Shown here one piece after another: positions 50,601 to 59,159 of a stretch of 64,000 bases of DNA. The position numbers and the translations under genes are program-made. The first letter of the stretch is position 1. Each line of letters begins with the position of its first letter. Source of the DNA: Hymenobacter mellowenesis (GTDB lineage: Bacteria; Bacteroidota; Bacteroidia; Cytophagales; Hymenobacteraceae); assembly GCF_030581005.1 (NCBI RefSeq), contig NZ_JAUQSX010000005.1:248001-312000 (forward strand). Direction: 5' to 3'. The notes beneath the pieces are model-generated. The model was not told the DNA's origin, did not search any database, and was given only the letters and a program-made list of their open reading frames with translations.

Positions 50601-52687
50601 ACTCCACGGCACTGACGCAGCCCACCGGCACAGCCGCTGGCTTCACGCTCTGCCTGTCCACACCGCCGCCGCCGCCTGCCAACGACGAGTGCGCCGGCGC
50701 CCTGACCCTGCCCGTGCAAGTGGGCACCACCTGCGTCAGCCAGACGACCACCGACAACACCAGCGCCACCACCAGCACCGGCGCACCGGCCCCCGGCTGT
50801 GCCGGTTCGACCCAGAACCGCGACGTGTGGTTCCAGGTAACGGTGCCGGCCACGGGCACCCTCACGGTGCGGACCGTGATACCCTCCACCGGTACCGACG
50901 TGGGCGACACGGGCATGGCCATCTACTCAGGCTCCTGCAGCAATCTGGCCCTGCTGGGCTGCAGCGATGACGAAGGCGGTGCCCTCAAATCGTTGATTAC
51001 GCTCAGCGGCCGCACGCCCGGCGAAGTGCTCTACGTGCGCGTATGGGCCTTCAATACCGCTGCCGTGGGCACATATGCCGTATGCGCCACTACGCCACCG
51101 GTGTGCGCCGCCCCCACGGCGCTGGCATCGAGCAGCATCACCAATAACAGTGCTCAGCTAAGCTGGCAGCCGGGCGGTACGCCCGCCACAGGCACCACCT
51201 ACACCGTGGAGTATGGCGTGCAGGGCTTCACGCCGGGTTCCGGCACCACCGTCACGGGCCTCACCACGGCCAGTACTTCGCTCACCGCGCTGATTCCCGC
51301 CACGACGTATTGCTTCTACGTGCGGCAGAATTGCCCCGGTGGCAACGGTAGCAGTACGCAGGTGGGCCCAACTTGCTTCACCACCGCTGCGCCGGTATGC
51401 GCCGTGCCCACAGCCCCGGCTTCGAGCAACATCACCACCACTTCGGCCCAGCTGAGCTGGCAGCCGGGCGGCACGCCCGCCACGGGCACTACTTACACGG
51501 TAGAATACGGGTTGCAAGGCTTCACGCCCGGCACGGGTACTGTACTGGCCGGCCTCACCAGCGCCAGCACGCAGCTCACGGCGCTGAGCCCCGGTACCCA
51601 GTATTGCTTCTACGTGCGGCAGAACTGCCCCGGCGGCAACGGCAGCAGCGCACAAGTTGGCCCGACTTGCTTCACAACGACCGCGCCGGTGTGCGCAGTG
51701 CCCACCGGCGGCACGTCCGGTAGCCTCACCACTGCTACGGCGCAGCTGAGCTGGCAGCCGGGTGGCACGCCCGCCACAGGCACTACTTATACCGTAGAGT
51801 ACGGTGTGCAGGGCTTCGTGCAAGGCACGGGCACTACCGTGGCGGTTGTTAGTACCTCCGTGACCGTCTCTGGCCTCACCGCGGGCACGCAGTACTGCTA
51901 CTACGTGCGGCAGAATTGCCCGGCCCCGTCCGGCAGCAGCGCATTTGTGGGGCCCTTCTGCTTCCAGACGACGGCCGCACCGTCTGCTCCCGCCAACGAC
52001 GACCCCTGTGGTGCCGTTACGCTCACTTTGTCGGCTTCGGGCAGCCCCTTGCAGCCGGTATCGGGCACCACTGTGGGCGCTACTACCAGCGCCCAGCCGG
52101 GCATCGGGCAGCCGACCTGCGCGCCCGCTACCACGCCCAACGATGTCTGGTTTAGCATGACGCCGGCCACCGGCGTCACCTCAGTGCGCCTCACCATCAC
52201 TGGTGCCCCGGCGGGTATGGCGCGCGTATTCACCGCGGCCAGCTGCACCACTGGGCCGTTTACACTGGTAAGCTGCCAGAGCAGCGGCACCGCCAATACC
52301 ACCGTGGGGATTGTGAACCTGACCGGCCTCACGCCGGGGCAGCGCTACTACGTGGCCGTGAGCGGCTACGCCAACAGCGACACGCCGGGCGCCTTCACCA
52401 TTGCCGGCGCGACGGTGACTGCCGCGCGCGTACAAGCCGAATCGAGCAACTTGCTGGTATTCCCCAACCCCAGCAACACCGGCCAGCTCACCATGCGCCT
52501 CAGTGGTTTACACGGGGCCATGCAGGCCTCCTTGCTCAATGCCTTGGGCCAAGTGGTGTACAAGCAAAGCCTGCCCAGTGGCACCACCGAACAAGTGCTG
52601 AGTACCCGGGGCCTCGCCACCGGCCTCTACACGCTGCGTGTGGTGGTAGGCAACGAAGTGCTGACCCGCAAAGTGGTGCTGGAATAG
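47690..52687 (+). CDS. Very large T9SS-secreted repeat protein with FN3 domains
   Basis: A 1665-residue secreted protein. The start at 47690 is chosen for its signal peptide (ending SRAVAQ); the frame continues upstream but overlaps priA. It holds nine copies of a ~130-residue domain beginning ANDDC or ANDEC and containing DVWYSF. Seven, including the divergent last one, have DVRSGTC-type or looser cores. Two (from about 48196 and 50678) instead have DVGDTGM...GCSDDEGG. Three fibronectin type III domains, about 51098-51984, precede the ninth copy. The C-terminus is a T9SS type A signal (LLVFPNPSNTGQLTMRL near the start, LYTLRVVVGNEV, RKVVLE at the end). It is expected on the cell surface or outside, possibly in adhesion. 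Confidence 0.88.
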   Translation: MKQMIRLLCQRLPLVCTFLLLLSGSRAVAQVANDDCSGAVGLVTSSVCTTPVNGTVAGATQSLAPTAACGAGLTTATDVWYSFTATSTIHLITLAPRFAAVLDVRSGSCTSSTSVYCTTIANNNTAAVSVGGLVATQTYFVRIYPASNTPPTGIGSTFALCVGQGATGPANDDCVGAIDVPVSTTGTCTTQVSADNTLATASAGVPAPTCASYNNGRDLWFSVVVPASGNVTVRTVVSTTGTDVGDTGMTMYSGTCSNLTLLGCSDDEGGGTKSLLAYTGRTPGEVLYVRVWSFGNARSGYIAVCATSPPPLANDDCAGAVSVPVTTACASPVSGSIQGATQSLPPTTGCGGGTTANDVWYSFVASGATQLVTVTAGFSVIADVRSGTCANSTSVFCGTAFSGQALTVSGLTSGQTYYLRLYLNGTFTPANPQFTLCINPGPTPPANDECTGAVAVPIASSCATPVSGTLVGASQSLPSTPNCTLSATVVNDVWYSFVANGTSQTLAYSGTFRAVLDVRTGTCASSTSVFCTSTFTGQSVTVTGLVNGQAYFLRVYADAITPPTNAAFTLCLTAGPPPSVNDECSTAVAVAVVQGCATSTNGTVANATQSLPPTASCGANVTTAADVWYSFVASAPTQLITLTTRFGAVMDVRSGTCTSSTSLLCTTVFAGATSGTIVGGLTANQQYYIRIYANGATQPIPANATFTLCVSPAPTPPANDECAAAVVVPITTTCASPVSGTVEAASQSLPTASCGSANTPVAQDVWYSFVAGGTSQLITLNSRFGAVVEVRSGTCAASASVSCYTTFANATNGTLVGGLTNGQTYFLRVYASGNTQPTPLNATFTLCISPGPPPPANDECTGAVSVTPSTTTSCGTPVSGTVENASQSLPSATGCGLGTGSAADVWYRFVASSTAHNVLLSPSQGSFVFEVRSGTCAASASVLCSTVFAGATQPVTVSGLTSGQTYFIRVYSTALTQPTGTAAGFTLCLSTPPPPPANDECAGALTLPVQVGTTCVSQTTTDNTSATTSTGAPAPGCAGSTQNRDVWFQVTVPATGTLTVRTVIPSTGTDVGDTGMAIYSGSCSNLALLGCSDDEGGALKSLITLSGRTPGEVLYVRVWAFNTAAVGTYAVCATTPPVCAAPTALASSSITNNSAQLSWQPGGTPATGTTYTVEYGVQGFTPGSGTTVTGLTTASTSLTALIPATTYCFYVRQNCPGGNGSSTQVGPTCFTTAAPVCAVPTAPASSNITTTSAQLSWQPGGTPATGTTYTVEYGLQGFTPGTGTVLAGLTSASTQLTALSPGTQYCFYVRQNCPGGNGSSAQVGPTCFTTTAPVCAVPTGGTSGSLTTATAQLSWQPGGTPATGTTYTVEYGVQGFVQGTGTTVAVVSTSVTVSGLTAGTQYCYYVRQNCPAPSGSSAFVGPFCFQTTAAPSAPANDDPCGAVTLTLSASGSPLQPVSGTTVGATTSAQPGIGQPTCAPATTPNDVWFSMTPATGVTSVRLTITGAPAGMARVFTAASCTTGPFTLVSCQSSGTANTTVGIVNLTGLTPGQRYYVAVSGYANSDTPGAFTIAGATVTAARVQAESSNLLVFPNPSNTGQLTMRLSGLHGAMQASLLNALGQVVYKQSLPSGTTEQVLSTRGLATGLYTLRVVVGNEVLTRKVVLE
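47783..51090 (+). repeat. Eight tandem coding repeats of about 400 bp
   Basis: Units begin near 47783, 48196, 48626, 49024, 49426, 49841, 50257 and 50678, each coding for an ANDxC domain. Spacing is 398 to 430 bp. Units 2 and 8 are of a second type with a CSDDEGG core. A ninth, diverged unit lies after the FN3 domains near 51991. Confidence 0.82.
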
Positions 52688-52703
52688 CGCCATTTGAGTT
52701 CAC

Positions 52704-52739
52704 AAAAAAAGAGCCGACCAGTAGGTCGGCTCTTTTTTT
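52704..52739. terminator. Terminator after the T9SS repeat protein gene
   Basis: GAGCCGACC and GGTCGGCTC with A and T runs on the outside. The T-run follows on the plus strand and a matching one exists on the minus strand. Confidence 0.9.
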
Positions 52740-52828
52740 GTGCCTTCGGTGAAGCGCTTGAAGGTATTTTTAGGGACAATATACCATTGTATTAGTAGCC
52801 CCCGCGCTTCGGCAACGACTCGTCCGGT

Positions 52829-52853
52829 GACGCGAACTAAAAGTTCGCGCTAC
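52829..52853. repeat. Small inverted repeat, possible family B relic
   Basis: GACGCGAACT, a 3-base centre and AGTTCGCGC followed by TAC recall the ends of the family B palindromes (GTAGCGCGGACT). It is too short and altered to be sure. Confidence 0.45.
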
Positions 52854-52876
52854 TATCCACCGACCCCGGAGCCGCT

Positions 52877-54982
52877 TTAGATGTCTGCTAGTAGCTCCCG
52901 AGCTTCCACAACGCTGTACACCGGCGCCAGACAGCTCTGATTATGGCAAATGTGAATGGCCGTCTGGCCGTCGCCGGGTGTCTTTAGCTGCTTCAGCAGC
53001 GGCAGTTCCGAGGCTTCGTCTGTGCCAGCCAGCACGGTATCAAACAGAAAATGCCGGCTAAGCTGTTCGCGAAAATCCTCGGCTCCCGGGCCAATAACGG
53101 AAATTTCAGCGCCCGGCCGCAACAGCGCGGCATAGAGCGCAGCCCAGTTGGCTAGGTGCTGAGCATCCTTCACTGCGAGGTGGCGCACTTGGGTCAGCAT
53201 ATTGGCGGCCAAATCGGTGTAGCGCGGGTTTTCGAGGTGGCGGCCCAGCCGGCGCAAGTTGTGCGCCATCACCGAGTTGGAACCGGGAATGACATTGTCG
53301 AAAAGCTCTTTTTTGCGGGCAATCAGGGCTTCGGCTTGGCGGTCGGTGTAAAAAAACAGGGTTTCGGTGGGGTCGAAAAAGTTAGTTAGCACGTATTCGG
53401 TCAGAACCTCAGCTTCGCGCAGCCACTTCTCTGTGAAGGTGACTTCGTAGAGGCTGATATAGGCCTGAGTGACCAGCGCGTAGTCTTCTAGGAATCCGTT
53501 GATGGCGGCGCGGCCGTTTTTGCAGGTGCGGAAGAGGCCTGCACCATTGCGCAAATGGGCCTCGATGAAGCGCGCATTGTGCTCGGCCATCACCAGGAAT
53601 TCGGGCTCGCCGAAAGCACGGTAAGCATCGGTGAGGCCTTGCAGCATGAGAGCGTTCCAGCCGGTCAGTACCTTGTCATCGAGGCCGGGGCGCACGCGGG
53701 TGGCGCGCACGGCCATTACTTTCTGCTTCCAGCCGGCCACCAGCTCGGGCACGACGCCGGGCGCGAGTTGGTGCGCGGCAGCAAAATCGGCATCGGACTG
53801 GCGGCGGTGCAGGATGTTGCGCCCGTGCTCCCAATTGCCCGCCGCCGTGCAGTTGTAGTAGTCGGAAAACAGCGGTTCCTCATCGCCCAGAATCTCGCGC
53901 AGTTCCTCCTTGGTGAAGACGTAAAACTTGCCTTCCTCACCCTCGCTATCTGCATCAAGCGAGGAATAGAAGCCGCCCTCGGCATTCGTCAATTCCAGCC
54001 GGATGAATTCGATGGTATCGTACACCGTTTCTCGAAAAAGCTCGTCCTGCGTGAGCTGGAAGGCTTCGCTGTACAAACTCACCAGCTGGCCGTTGTCGTA
54101 CAGCATCTTTTCAAAGTGCGGTGCTAGCCACTCGGCATCCACCGAATAGCGAGCGAAGCCGCCGTGCGCCTGGTCGTAAATGCCGCCCCAGGCCATCTCG
54201 CGCAAGGTCAGTACGGTCTGGTCCAGCACTGCCTGGCTGCCGCTGATGGCATATGCCCGCAGCAAAAAACGCCAGATGCCGGGCATCGGAAACTTGGGCG
54301 CCCGGTTCAGGCCGCCGCGCTCCGGGTCGAACTGCGTGCTGAGGTTGTACACCAGCAGCTTGAACTCATCTTCCGACACCCCGGCCGGGCCGGTTTCCGG
54401 CGCCACGCCAATAGCCTGCAGGGCTGAATAGTCGGCTTCCTGCGCCGCGTTACGGTTTTGGGCGCCGTATTTCTGCAACTCACTGGCACCAATAACATCC
54501 ATGAAACGCTCGGCCGACTGCTCCAACTCGGCGCGGTGCTCGCCAGCGTAGGCTTCGCCGATATTGGCTAGCAGTTGCAGCCAGTTGCCTTTTGGGAAGT
54601 AGGTGCCGCCATAAAACGGCTTGGCTTCCGAGGTCAGAAACACATTCAGCGGCCAGCCACCTTGCAGGCCCATAGCGTGCACAGCCTCCATGTACACTTG
54701 GTCCACGTCGGGCCGCTCCTCTCGGTCCACCTTGATGCAGACGAAGTGCTGGTTCATCACCTCCGCCACGGTCGCATTCTCGAACGACTCGCGCTCCATC
54801 ACGTGGCACCAGTGGCAAGCCGCGTAGCCGATGCTCACCAGAATGGGCTTTTGCTCGGTATTGGCCCGGTTCAGCGCCTCCGGGCCCCACGGGTACCAAT
54901 CCACGGGGTTGTGGGCGTGCTGCTGCAGGTAGGGACTGGTTTCCTGGGCGAGGCGGTTGGTGGCAGGCGAAGCGTGGGCCAT
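52877..54982 (-). CDS. Thioredoxin-domain protein of the YyaL/spermatogenesis-associated 20 family
   Basis: A 701-residue two-domain protein. The N-terminal thioredoxin-like (DUF255) domain, residues 1-170, starts with [20 protein letters not shown] and has the CHWC active-site motif in [16 protein letters not shown] and [10 protein letters not shown]. The remainder is an (alpha/alpha) six-hairpin barrel like that of N-acylglucosamine 2-epimerase and GH76-type enzymes, with [32 protein letters not shown]. Its precise substrate is not settled in any organism to my knowledge. The start ATG gives the typical family N-terminus. It is monocistronic by its neighbours. Confidence 0.92.
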   Translation of the reverse strand: MAHASPATNRLAQETSPYLQQHAHNPVDWYPWGPEALNRANTEQKPILVSIGYAACHWCHVMERESFENATVAEVMNQHFVCIKVDREERPDVDQVYMEAVHAMGLQGGWPLNVFLTSEAKPFYGGTYFPKGNWLQLLANIGEAYAGEHRAELEQSAERFMDVIGASELQKYGAQNRNAAQEADYSALQAIGVAPETGPAGVSEDEFKLLVYNLSTQFDPERGGLNRAPKFPMPGIWRFLLRAYAISGSQAVLDQTVLTLREMAWGGIYDQAHGGFARYSVDAEWLAPHFEKMLYDNGQLVSLYSEAFQLTQDELFRETVYDTIEFIRLELTNAEGGFYSSLDADSEGEEGKFYVFTKEELREILGDEEPLFSDYYNCTAAGNWEHGRNILHRRQSDADFAAAHQLAPGVVPELVAGWKQKVMAVRATRVRPGLDDKVLTGWNALMLQGLTDAYRAFGEPEFLVMAEHNARFIEAHLRNGAGLFRTCKNGRAAINGFLEDYALVTQAYISLYEVTFTEKWLREAEVLTEYVLTNFFDPTETLFFYTDRQAEALIARKKELFDNVIPGSNSVMAHNLRRLGRHLENPRYTDLAANMLTQVRHLAVKDAQHLANWAALYAALLRPGAEISVIGPGAEDFREQLSRHFLFDTVLAGTDEASELPLLKQLKTPGDGQTAIHICHNQSCLAPVYSVVEARELLADI

Positions 54983-55045
54983 AGCTGGAAGGGTAGGGGA
55001 GGTACGGAAACAACAAACCCGGCGGAAAGGGCCGGGTTTGCAAAT

Positions 55046-57784
55046 TTATTCAGTTGGCTTTGTTGACTTCCTAGGTATTTTGGGCTTGGCCGCCGGTTTG
55101 GATGTTGCCGCTTTGGCCGTGGTGGCCTTAGGCTTGGCAGCAGCTTTCGGCTTCGCCGCAGCCTTGGACGCGGCAGCTTCAGGGGTGGCCTTTGGTGTTG
55201 CTTTCGGAGCGGGGGCTTTTGCTCTTGAAGCCGGCTTATTCTTGGTACTAAGTGCGGGCAGAACCGGCGCCGGGGGTGCTATTTCCAAAGTTGCCGCTAA
55301 AACCTCAGAGACGGGAGCCGCCGCAATTGCCGGCTTGTCCTTAGCCTTTGCTGAAGCCGGTTTTTTCGCCGCTGTCGCTTTTGGAGCTTCTATTTGCTCT
55401 ACTACTGCTGAATTGTCAGCTTTTGTCGCTGCCGTTTTAGGTGCTGCCTTGGCCGCTGAGGCTTTCTTAGCCACCGGCTTCTTCAGCGGAGCCGTCGGCT
55501 CAACCAACGAAGCGGAAGAGCCGGTCAACCGGCCCGCTGCTACCTGCGTCCGCAGTTGCGAAGCATCTTGCACGGGCACGACCGGCGTATCCACCGCCGG
55601 CTTCTCTGCCCGCGCACCGCTGACTGCGCGCGCTTTGGACCGGCGCGGCGAACGGGAAGCTGGCGCGGCCGGCACGGGCGCAGTTACAGCCGCCGGAGCC
55701 TCTATGGCAGCGGGAGCAGGCGTTGCAGCAGCTTCTTGTCCTTGGGAATTGTTTTTGCCATCGTTGACAGCCGTTGCATCACCCGAAAGCTGCTCTGCGT
55801 TGCCAATAATGGGACTAGTAAGGGGAGCAACAACTGTAGAACTGTCAGCCGCTACATCCGCCAAAACTGGCTCCGATGCAGCCGCATTTGCCCTGGCCGC
55901 ACTTTTCTTTTTCCGATTGCGGCTATTGCGCGATTTCGACCCACCAGTTACTGATTCTGAAGTAATATCAGCATTCAGTATTTCCGGCAGTTCAACCGGA
56001 GCTACCAACGAGGCCGGCAATTCCAGTTCCGCATCGCCAGTGACTGGCGTGGCTATTTCTGGTTCGGTCGGAGTAGCAAACAAAGGCACTCGGGGCACCC
56101 CGCCTTCGCGGCGCCCACCGCGCTTCACCGGCACCGATTTGACGATGACGCTGGATTTTTGACGCTCCAACTGCCCGGCTGCCTGAGTTGCATTCGCCTC
56201 AGCTGGGCTATTCGGTTCGGCTGAATCAGCCATTGCCTGCGCTTCTTCCAGCGTCAGACCTTGTTCGGCTGCAAGGCGCAAGGCGTGTTTGCGGGCCGTG
56301 CGCTTAGCACCGCCCCGGGAGCGGCGCTTCTTTTTCCTGGTTTGCTCTGAGCCAGCCGTGGTATCGAAACCAACAGCCGAATCAGAAGCGCTGGCACTCA
56401 ACTCCGTCAGTTCTGCTTCAAGCGAAGCCACTGACTCCGCCCGCGCATCCGGCATAATTGGCAATGCCTCTGCTGCCTCATCAGCAGCGGCAGAAAGCTG
56501 AAATTGCTCATTCTCGCTCGGTTGCGCTTGCCGGTTTTTGCCGCGCCCATCGCGGCGGCCCCGGTCTGAACGGCCCGAACGGTCCCGTTGCGCCCGAAAT
56601 TCTTCCGGCGACAAACGAGGGGGACGGATCTCCGAGCCAGTGGGCTGCACTGCGGCCTCTGCCAATGTAGTCTCAGCAGCCCGAGCTACTTCGGCAGGAA
56701 TAGCATCGGAACGCTCCACGGCCGAAACCACCGAGCCCTCACCAATATCAATCCGCTCCTCGCCATCCTCAATTTCCGCCACGGGCTCCGGCTGACGCGG
56801 CACCGGCAGCGCCGCCAGCTGCGTGCGAACCGTCCGCAGCTCGTCGCTCACTTCCACCCGGCGCAAACTCAGCTGCTCCAGCTTTTGCAGCGTGCTCTCC
56901 AGAAACTGCCGGTGCTCCGGCGCCCCCGCGTGCAGCGGCCGGTGCCCCAGCGACTGCCGCACCGAAGCCCATTCCTTGCGGAACCGGCCAAAATCCGCAT
57001 CGAAATACGCCCGCGCAAACTTCTCCCAGATATAATCCTCGGCCACTTCCGACGGATGCAGCATGTCGGACGCATAAAAGCGGTAGTCGCGCAAATCATC
57101 CACCAGCAGCTCGTAAGCCGGGAAATACGCCACGCCTGGCAGCAAGTCACTCACAATGTGCGTAGCCACCCGCAGCACCGATTTGCTCACCGTATTCAGC
57201 TGCAGCGTTTCCTTCAAATGCCGCACCGGGCTCACCGTCAGCACAAAGCGCAGCTTCGGATTGATGCGACGCAAATAAGCGTGCGTCTCGGCCAGCGCGT
57301 TGATGATTTCATCCGGCGTCAGCAGCTCGCGCACAAACAGGTCGGCCGACTGCTTGTGGCAGTTGTTCACCAACTGGCCGGTTTCGCGCAGACGGTAGGC
57401 CCAGGCGGTGCCCAGCGTCAGCAGCACCACGTCGGCCTGGCGCACAAACTCGCCGGTGCGCCGCACCAGTTCCTGAATGTGCTGCAACAGCTCCACCGGT
57501 GAGTCGGCCCCGATGCCGCCGTGCAGGTCGTAGCTCTGCCAGCGGCCGCGGGCTTCCACTAGGTGGCGCTGCCAGTCCACGTCCTCGCCTGCCGCGGCGC
57601 GCAAAAGCTGCGCCAGCGCCAGCGGCTGAAACACGGTGCCAAACGGATTCACCAAGGCATCCACCTTGTTGGTCTGTAGGCGCGAGCCGATGCTGTCGGC
57701 AAAGCAGGAGCCCATGGTCAGGACCCGCGCCGTGCGCGAAAGCTGGTCCGTGGCTGGAGCAATAGAAAGTTCAGTTCTAAACAT
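55046..57784 (-). CDS. GSCFA-domain protein with long histone H1-like C-terminal tail
   Basis: A 912-residue protein. Residues 1-320 form a GSCFA domain, an SGNH-like fold. The naming motif GSCFA is at 25-29 (VLTMGSCFADSIGSRL), LTLGTAWAY is near 115, LTVSPVRHLKE near 182, and a late DMLHPSEVAEDYIWEKF carries the presumed catalytic Asp and His. The remaining ~590 residues are low complexity: first Arg-rich and acidic patches (KKKRRSRGGAKRTARKHALR), then an Ala/Pro/Lys-rich end (AKPKAAAKPKATTAKAATSK) like histone H1 or Bacteroidota histone-like proteins. Ordinary GSCFA proteins end near 320-330 residues, so the tail is an added piece. It could bind nucleic acid or a polyanionic surface. A TATTTTTG box lies 5 bases before the ATG. 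Confidence 0.85.
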   Translation of the reverse strand: MFRTELSIAPATDQLSRTARVLTMGSCFADSIGSRLQTNKVDALVNPFGTVFQPLALAQLLRAAAGEDVDWQRHLVEARGRWQSYDLHGGIGADSPVELLQHIQELVRRTGEFVRQADVVLLTLGTAWAYRLRETGQLVNNCHKQSADLFVRELLTPDEIINALAETHAYLRRINPKLRFVLTVSPVRHLKETLQLNTVSKSVLRVATHIVSDLLPGVAYFPAYELLVDDLRDYRFYASDMLHPSEVAEDYIWEKFARAYFDADFGRFRKEWASVRQSLGHRPLHAGAPEHRQFLESTLQKLEQLSLRRVEVSDELRTVRTQLAALPVPRQPEPVAEIEDGEERIDIGEGSVVSAVERSDAIPAEVARAAETTLAEAAVQPTGSEIRPPRLSPEEFRAQRDRSGRSDRGRRDGRGKNRQAQPSENEQFQLSAAADEAAEALPIMPDARAESVASLEAELTELSASASDSAVGFDTTAGSEQTRKKKRRSRGGAKRTARKHALRLAAEQGLTLEEAQAMADSAEPNSPAEANATQAAGQLERQKSSVIVKSVPVKRGGRREGGVPRVPLFATPTEPEIATPVTGDAELELPASLVAPVELPEILNADITSESVTGGSKSRNSRNRKKKSAARANAAASEPVLADVAADSSTVVAPLTSPIIGNAEQLSGDATAVNDGKNNSQGQEAAATPAPAAIEAPAAVTAPVPAAPASRSPRRSKARAVSGARAEKPAVDTPVVPVQDASQLRTQVAAGRLTGSSASLVEPTAPLKKPVAKKASAAKAAPKTAATKADNSAVVEQIEAPKATAAKKPASAKAKDKPAIAAAPVSEVLAATLEIAPPAPVLPALSTKNKPASRAKAPAPKATPKATPEAAASKAAAKPKAAAKPKATTAKAATSKPAAKPKIPRKSTKPTE

Positions 57785-57789
57785 TACAG

Positions 57790-57797
57790 CAAAAATA
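57790..57797 (-). promoter_or_regulatory. Candidate -7 promoter box of the GSCFA gene
   Basis: TATTTTTG on the minus strand fits TAnnTTTG and ends 5 bases before the ATG at 57784, predicting a leaderless or nearly leaderless message. Confidence 0.4.
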
Positions 57798-57833
57798 GCC
57801 CGCCGGCCGGGAAAGCGCCGGTAGCCGGAATAA

Positions 57834-57863
57834 AAAAAGCCCTACCAGCAGGCAGGGCTTTTT
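57834..57863 (-). terminator. Terminator of the rpsF-rpsR-rplI operon
   Basis: AAAAAGCCCT (57834-57843) pairs with AGGGCTTTTT (57854-57863). On the minus strand it lies just past the rplI stop and has a T-run. Confidence 0.85.
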
Positions 57864-57885
57864 CATACGAGTTGCGCAGCCGAAA

Positions 57886-58329
57886 CTACTCAGCTACCAC
57901 GCGGAATTTCACCGTGTGCTTCACTTCCTTGTGCAGGTTAGCGGTAGCGGTGTAGTCGCCAGCAGCCGAAGGCTCCTGGTCGAACGACAGACGCTTGCGG
58001 TCCACGTCCACACCCTTGGCTTTCAGCGCATCGGCCAATTGCAGAGTAGTTACGCGGCCGAAGATTTTGCCGCTTTCGCCCACCTTGGCGGGGATTTCCA
58101 GCACCGTGTCGCCGATTTGGTCGGCAATGGCCTGGGCGTCGCCCTGGATTTTGTCGGCTTTGTGAGCGGCTTGACGCACGTTCTCGGCAGTGATTTTCTT
58201 GTTGGTCTTGTCGGCCAGAATAGCCAGACCCTGCGGCAGCAGGTAGTTGCGGCCGTAGCCCGATTTCACGGTTACGGTGTCGTTCTTGTACCCGAGGCCC
58301 TTAACGTCGTCTTTGAGGATAATTTCCAT
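57886..58329 (-). CDS. rplI: 50S ribosomal protein L9
   Basis: A 147-residue L9. The N-terminal domain is MEIILKDDVKGLGYKNDTVTVKSGYGRNYLLPQGLA, the 23S rRNA-binding part. A long connecting helix (~40-75) and a C-terminal domain (GKIFGRVTTLQLADAL near 87-102) follow. It is the last gene of the rpsF-rpsR-rplI operon. The length is normal. Confidence 0.97.
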   Translation of the reverse strand: MEIILKDDVKGLGYKNDTVTVKSGYGRNYLLPQGLAILADKTNKKITAENVRQAAHKADKIQGDAQAIADQIGDTVLEIPAKVGESGKIFGRVTTLQLADALKAKGVDVDRKRLSFDQEPSAAGDYTATANLHKEVKHTVKFRVVAE

Positions 58330-58350
58330 TGTCTTGATTAAGATTTGAAA

Positions 58351-58417
58351 ACCTAAAACTTAGAGCCAAGAGCGTAGGTGCAGTTGAAAATCTAAGTTCT
58401 GAGTTCTCAGGTCTAAG
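58351..58417. repeat. AT-rich inverted repeat between rpsR and rplI
   Basis: The gap of 90 bases between rpsR and rplI holds ACCTAAAACTTAGA and, further on, TCTAAGTTCTGAGTTCTCAG. These form an imperfect hairpin of the same AT-rich style as the one before actB. It could tune the amount of L9 relative to S6 and S18. Confidence 0.45.
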
Positions 58418-58419
58418 GT

Positions 58420-58695
58420 CTATTTCAGAGCGTCGGCTACGTACGGCATCAGGGCGAGGTGACGGGCCTTTGCGATGGCTTGGGTCACTTTGCGCTGGAA
58501 TTTCAGGCTGGTGCCGGTGAGGCGACGGGGCAGCACGCGGCCCTGCTCGTTCACAAACTTCAGCAGGAAGTTCGGGTCTTTGTAGTCCACGTACTTAATG
58601 CCGTTCTTCTTGAAGCGGCAGTATTTCTTACGAGTATCCTGCGGCTTGTTCATAGCCGACCGGTCGTTGTTGCGGTTGAATGCGGGAGATGCCAT
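58420..58695 (-). CDS. rpsR: 30S ribosomal protein S18
   Basis: A 91-residue S18. Family marks are [65 protein letters not shown]18 binds the platform of the 30S subunit together with S6. It lies 12 bases after the stop of rpsF. The single Cys in YCRF is typical of zinc-free or variable S18 forms. Confidence 0.97.
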   Translation of the reverse strand: MASPAFNRNNDRSAMNKPQDTRKKYCRFKKNGIKYVDYKDPNFLLKFVNEQGRVLPRRLTGTSLKFQRKVTQAIAKARHLALMPYVADALK

Positions 58696-58707
58696 GTCGT
58701 TGCTAAA

Positions 58708-59085
58708 TTATTGGGCTACGGCTTCGGTTTCCTTGGCAGCCTTCTGCTGGTTCATTTCGCCGTTGCGGCGGCGGTTGTTGTACTCCACGGCGTGCTTATC
58801 GAGCACGGTCGTGAGGAATCGGATAACACGCTCGTCGCGGCGGAACGCCAGCTCCAGCACGTCCACGATGTTGCCTTCGCCAGTGTAGCTCAGGCAGAAA
58901 TAGTAGCCGGTGCTTTTCTTTTGAATCGGGTACGCCAGCTTGCGCAGGCCCCAGGCTTCGGTGGATAAAAGAGCGGCGCTATTTTCCTTAAGCACCTGGG
59001 TGAACTTCTCGACCGTTTCTTGCACTTGGCTCTCGTTCAGAACGGGAGTCACAATGAAGACCGTCTCGTAATTTCTAACTTCCAT
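58708..59085 (-). CDS. rpsF: 30S ribosomal protein S6
   Basis: A 125-residue S6. The start at 59085 (MEVRNYETVFIVTPVL) is the normal N-terminus; the in-frame ATG 22 codons upstream adds a sequence unlike S6 and lies too near the promoter. Other marks: LRKLAYPIQKKSTGYYFCLSYTGEGN and RRDERVIRFLTTVLDKHAVEYN. It is the first gene of the operon S6-S18-L9 and has a well-placed promoter. Confidence 0.96.
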   Translation of the reverse strand: MEVRNYETVFIVTPVLNESQVQETVEKFTQVLKENSAALLSTEAWGLRKLAYPIQKKSTGYYFCLSYTGEGNIVDVLELAFRRDERVIRFLTTVLDKHAVEYNNRRRNGEMNQQKAAKETEAVAQ

Positions 59086-59128
59086 TACGATGGTGGTGAA
59101 TGTGGGGGTGAAAAAATTAATTGGGGTG

Positions 59129-59159
59129 CAAAGGTACTGACTTACCGGCACATTGCCAA
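59129..59159 (-). promoter_or_regulatory. Promoter of the rpsF-rpsR-rplI operon
   Basis: The -7 box TACCTTTG (59136-59129) and a -33 TTG (59159-59157) are 20 bases apart, the standard Bacteroidota pattern. It predicts a leader of about 35 bases before rpsF. Confidence 0.75.
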
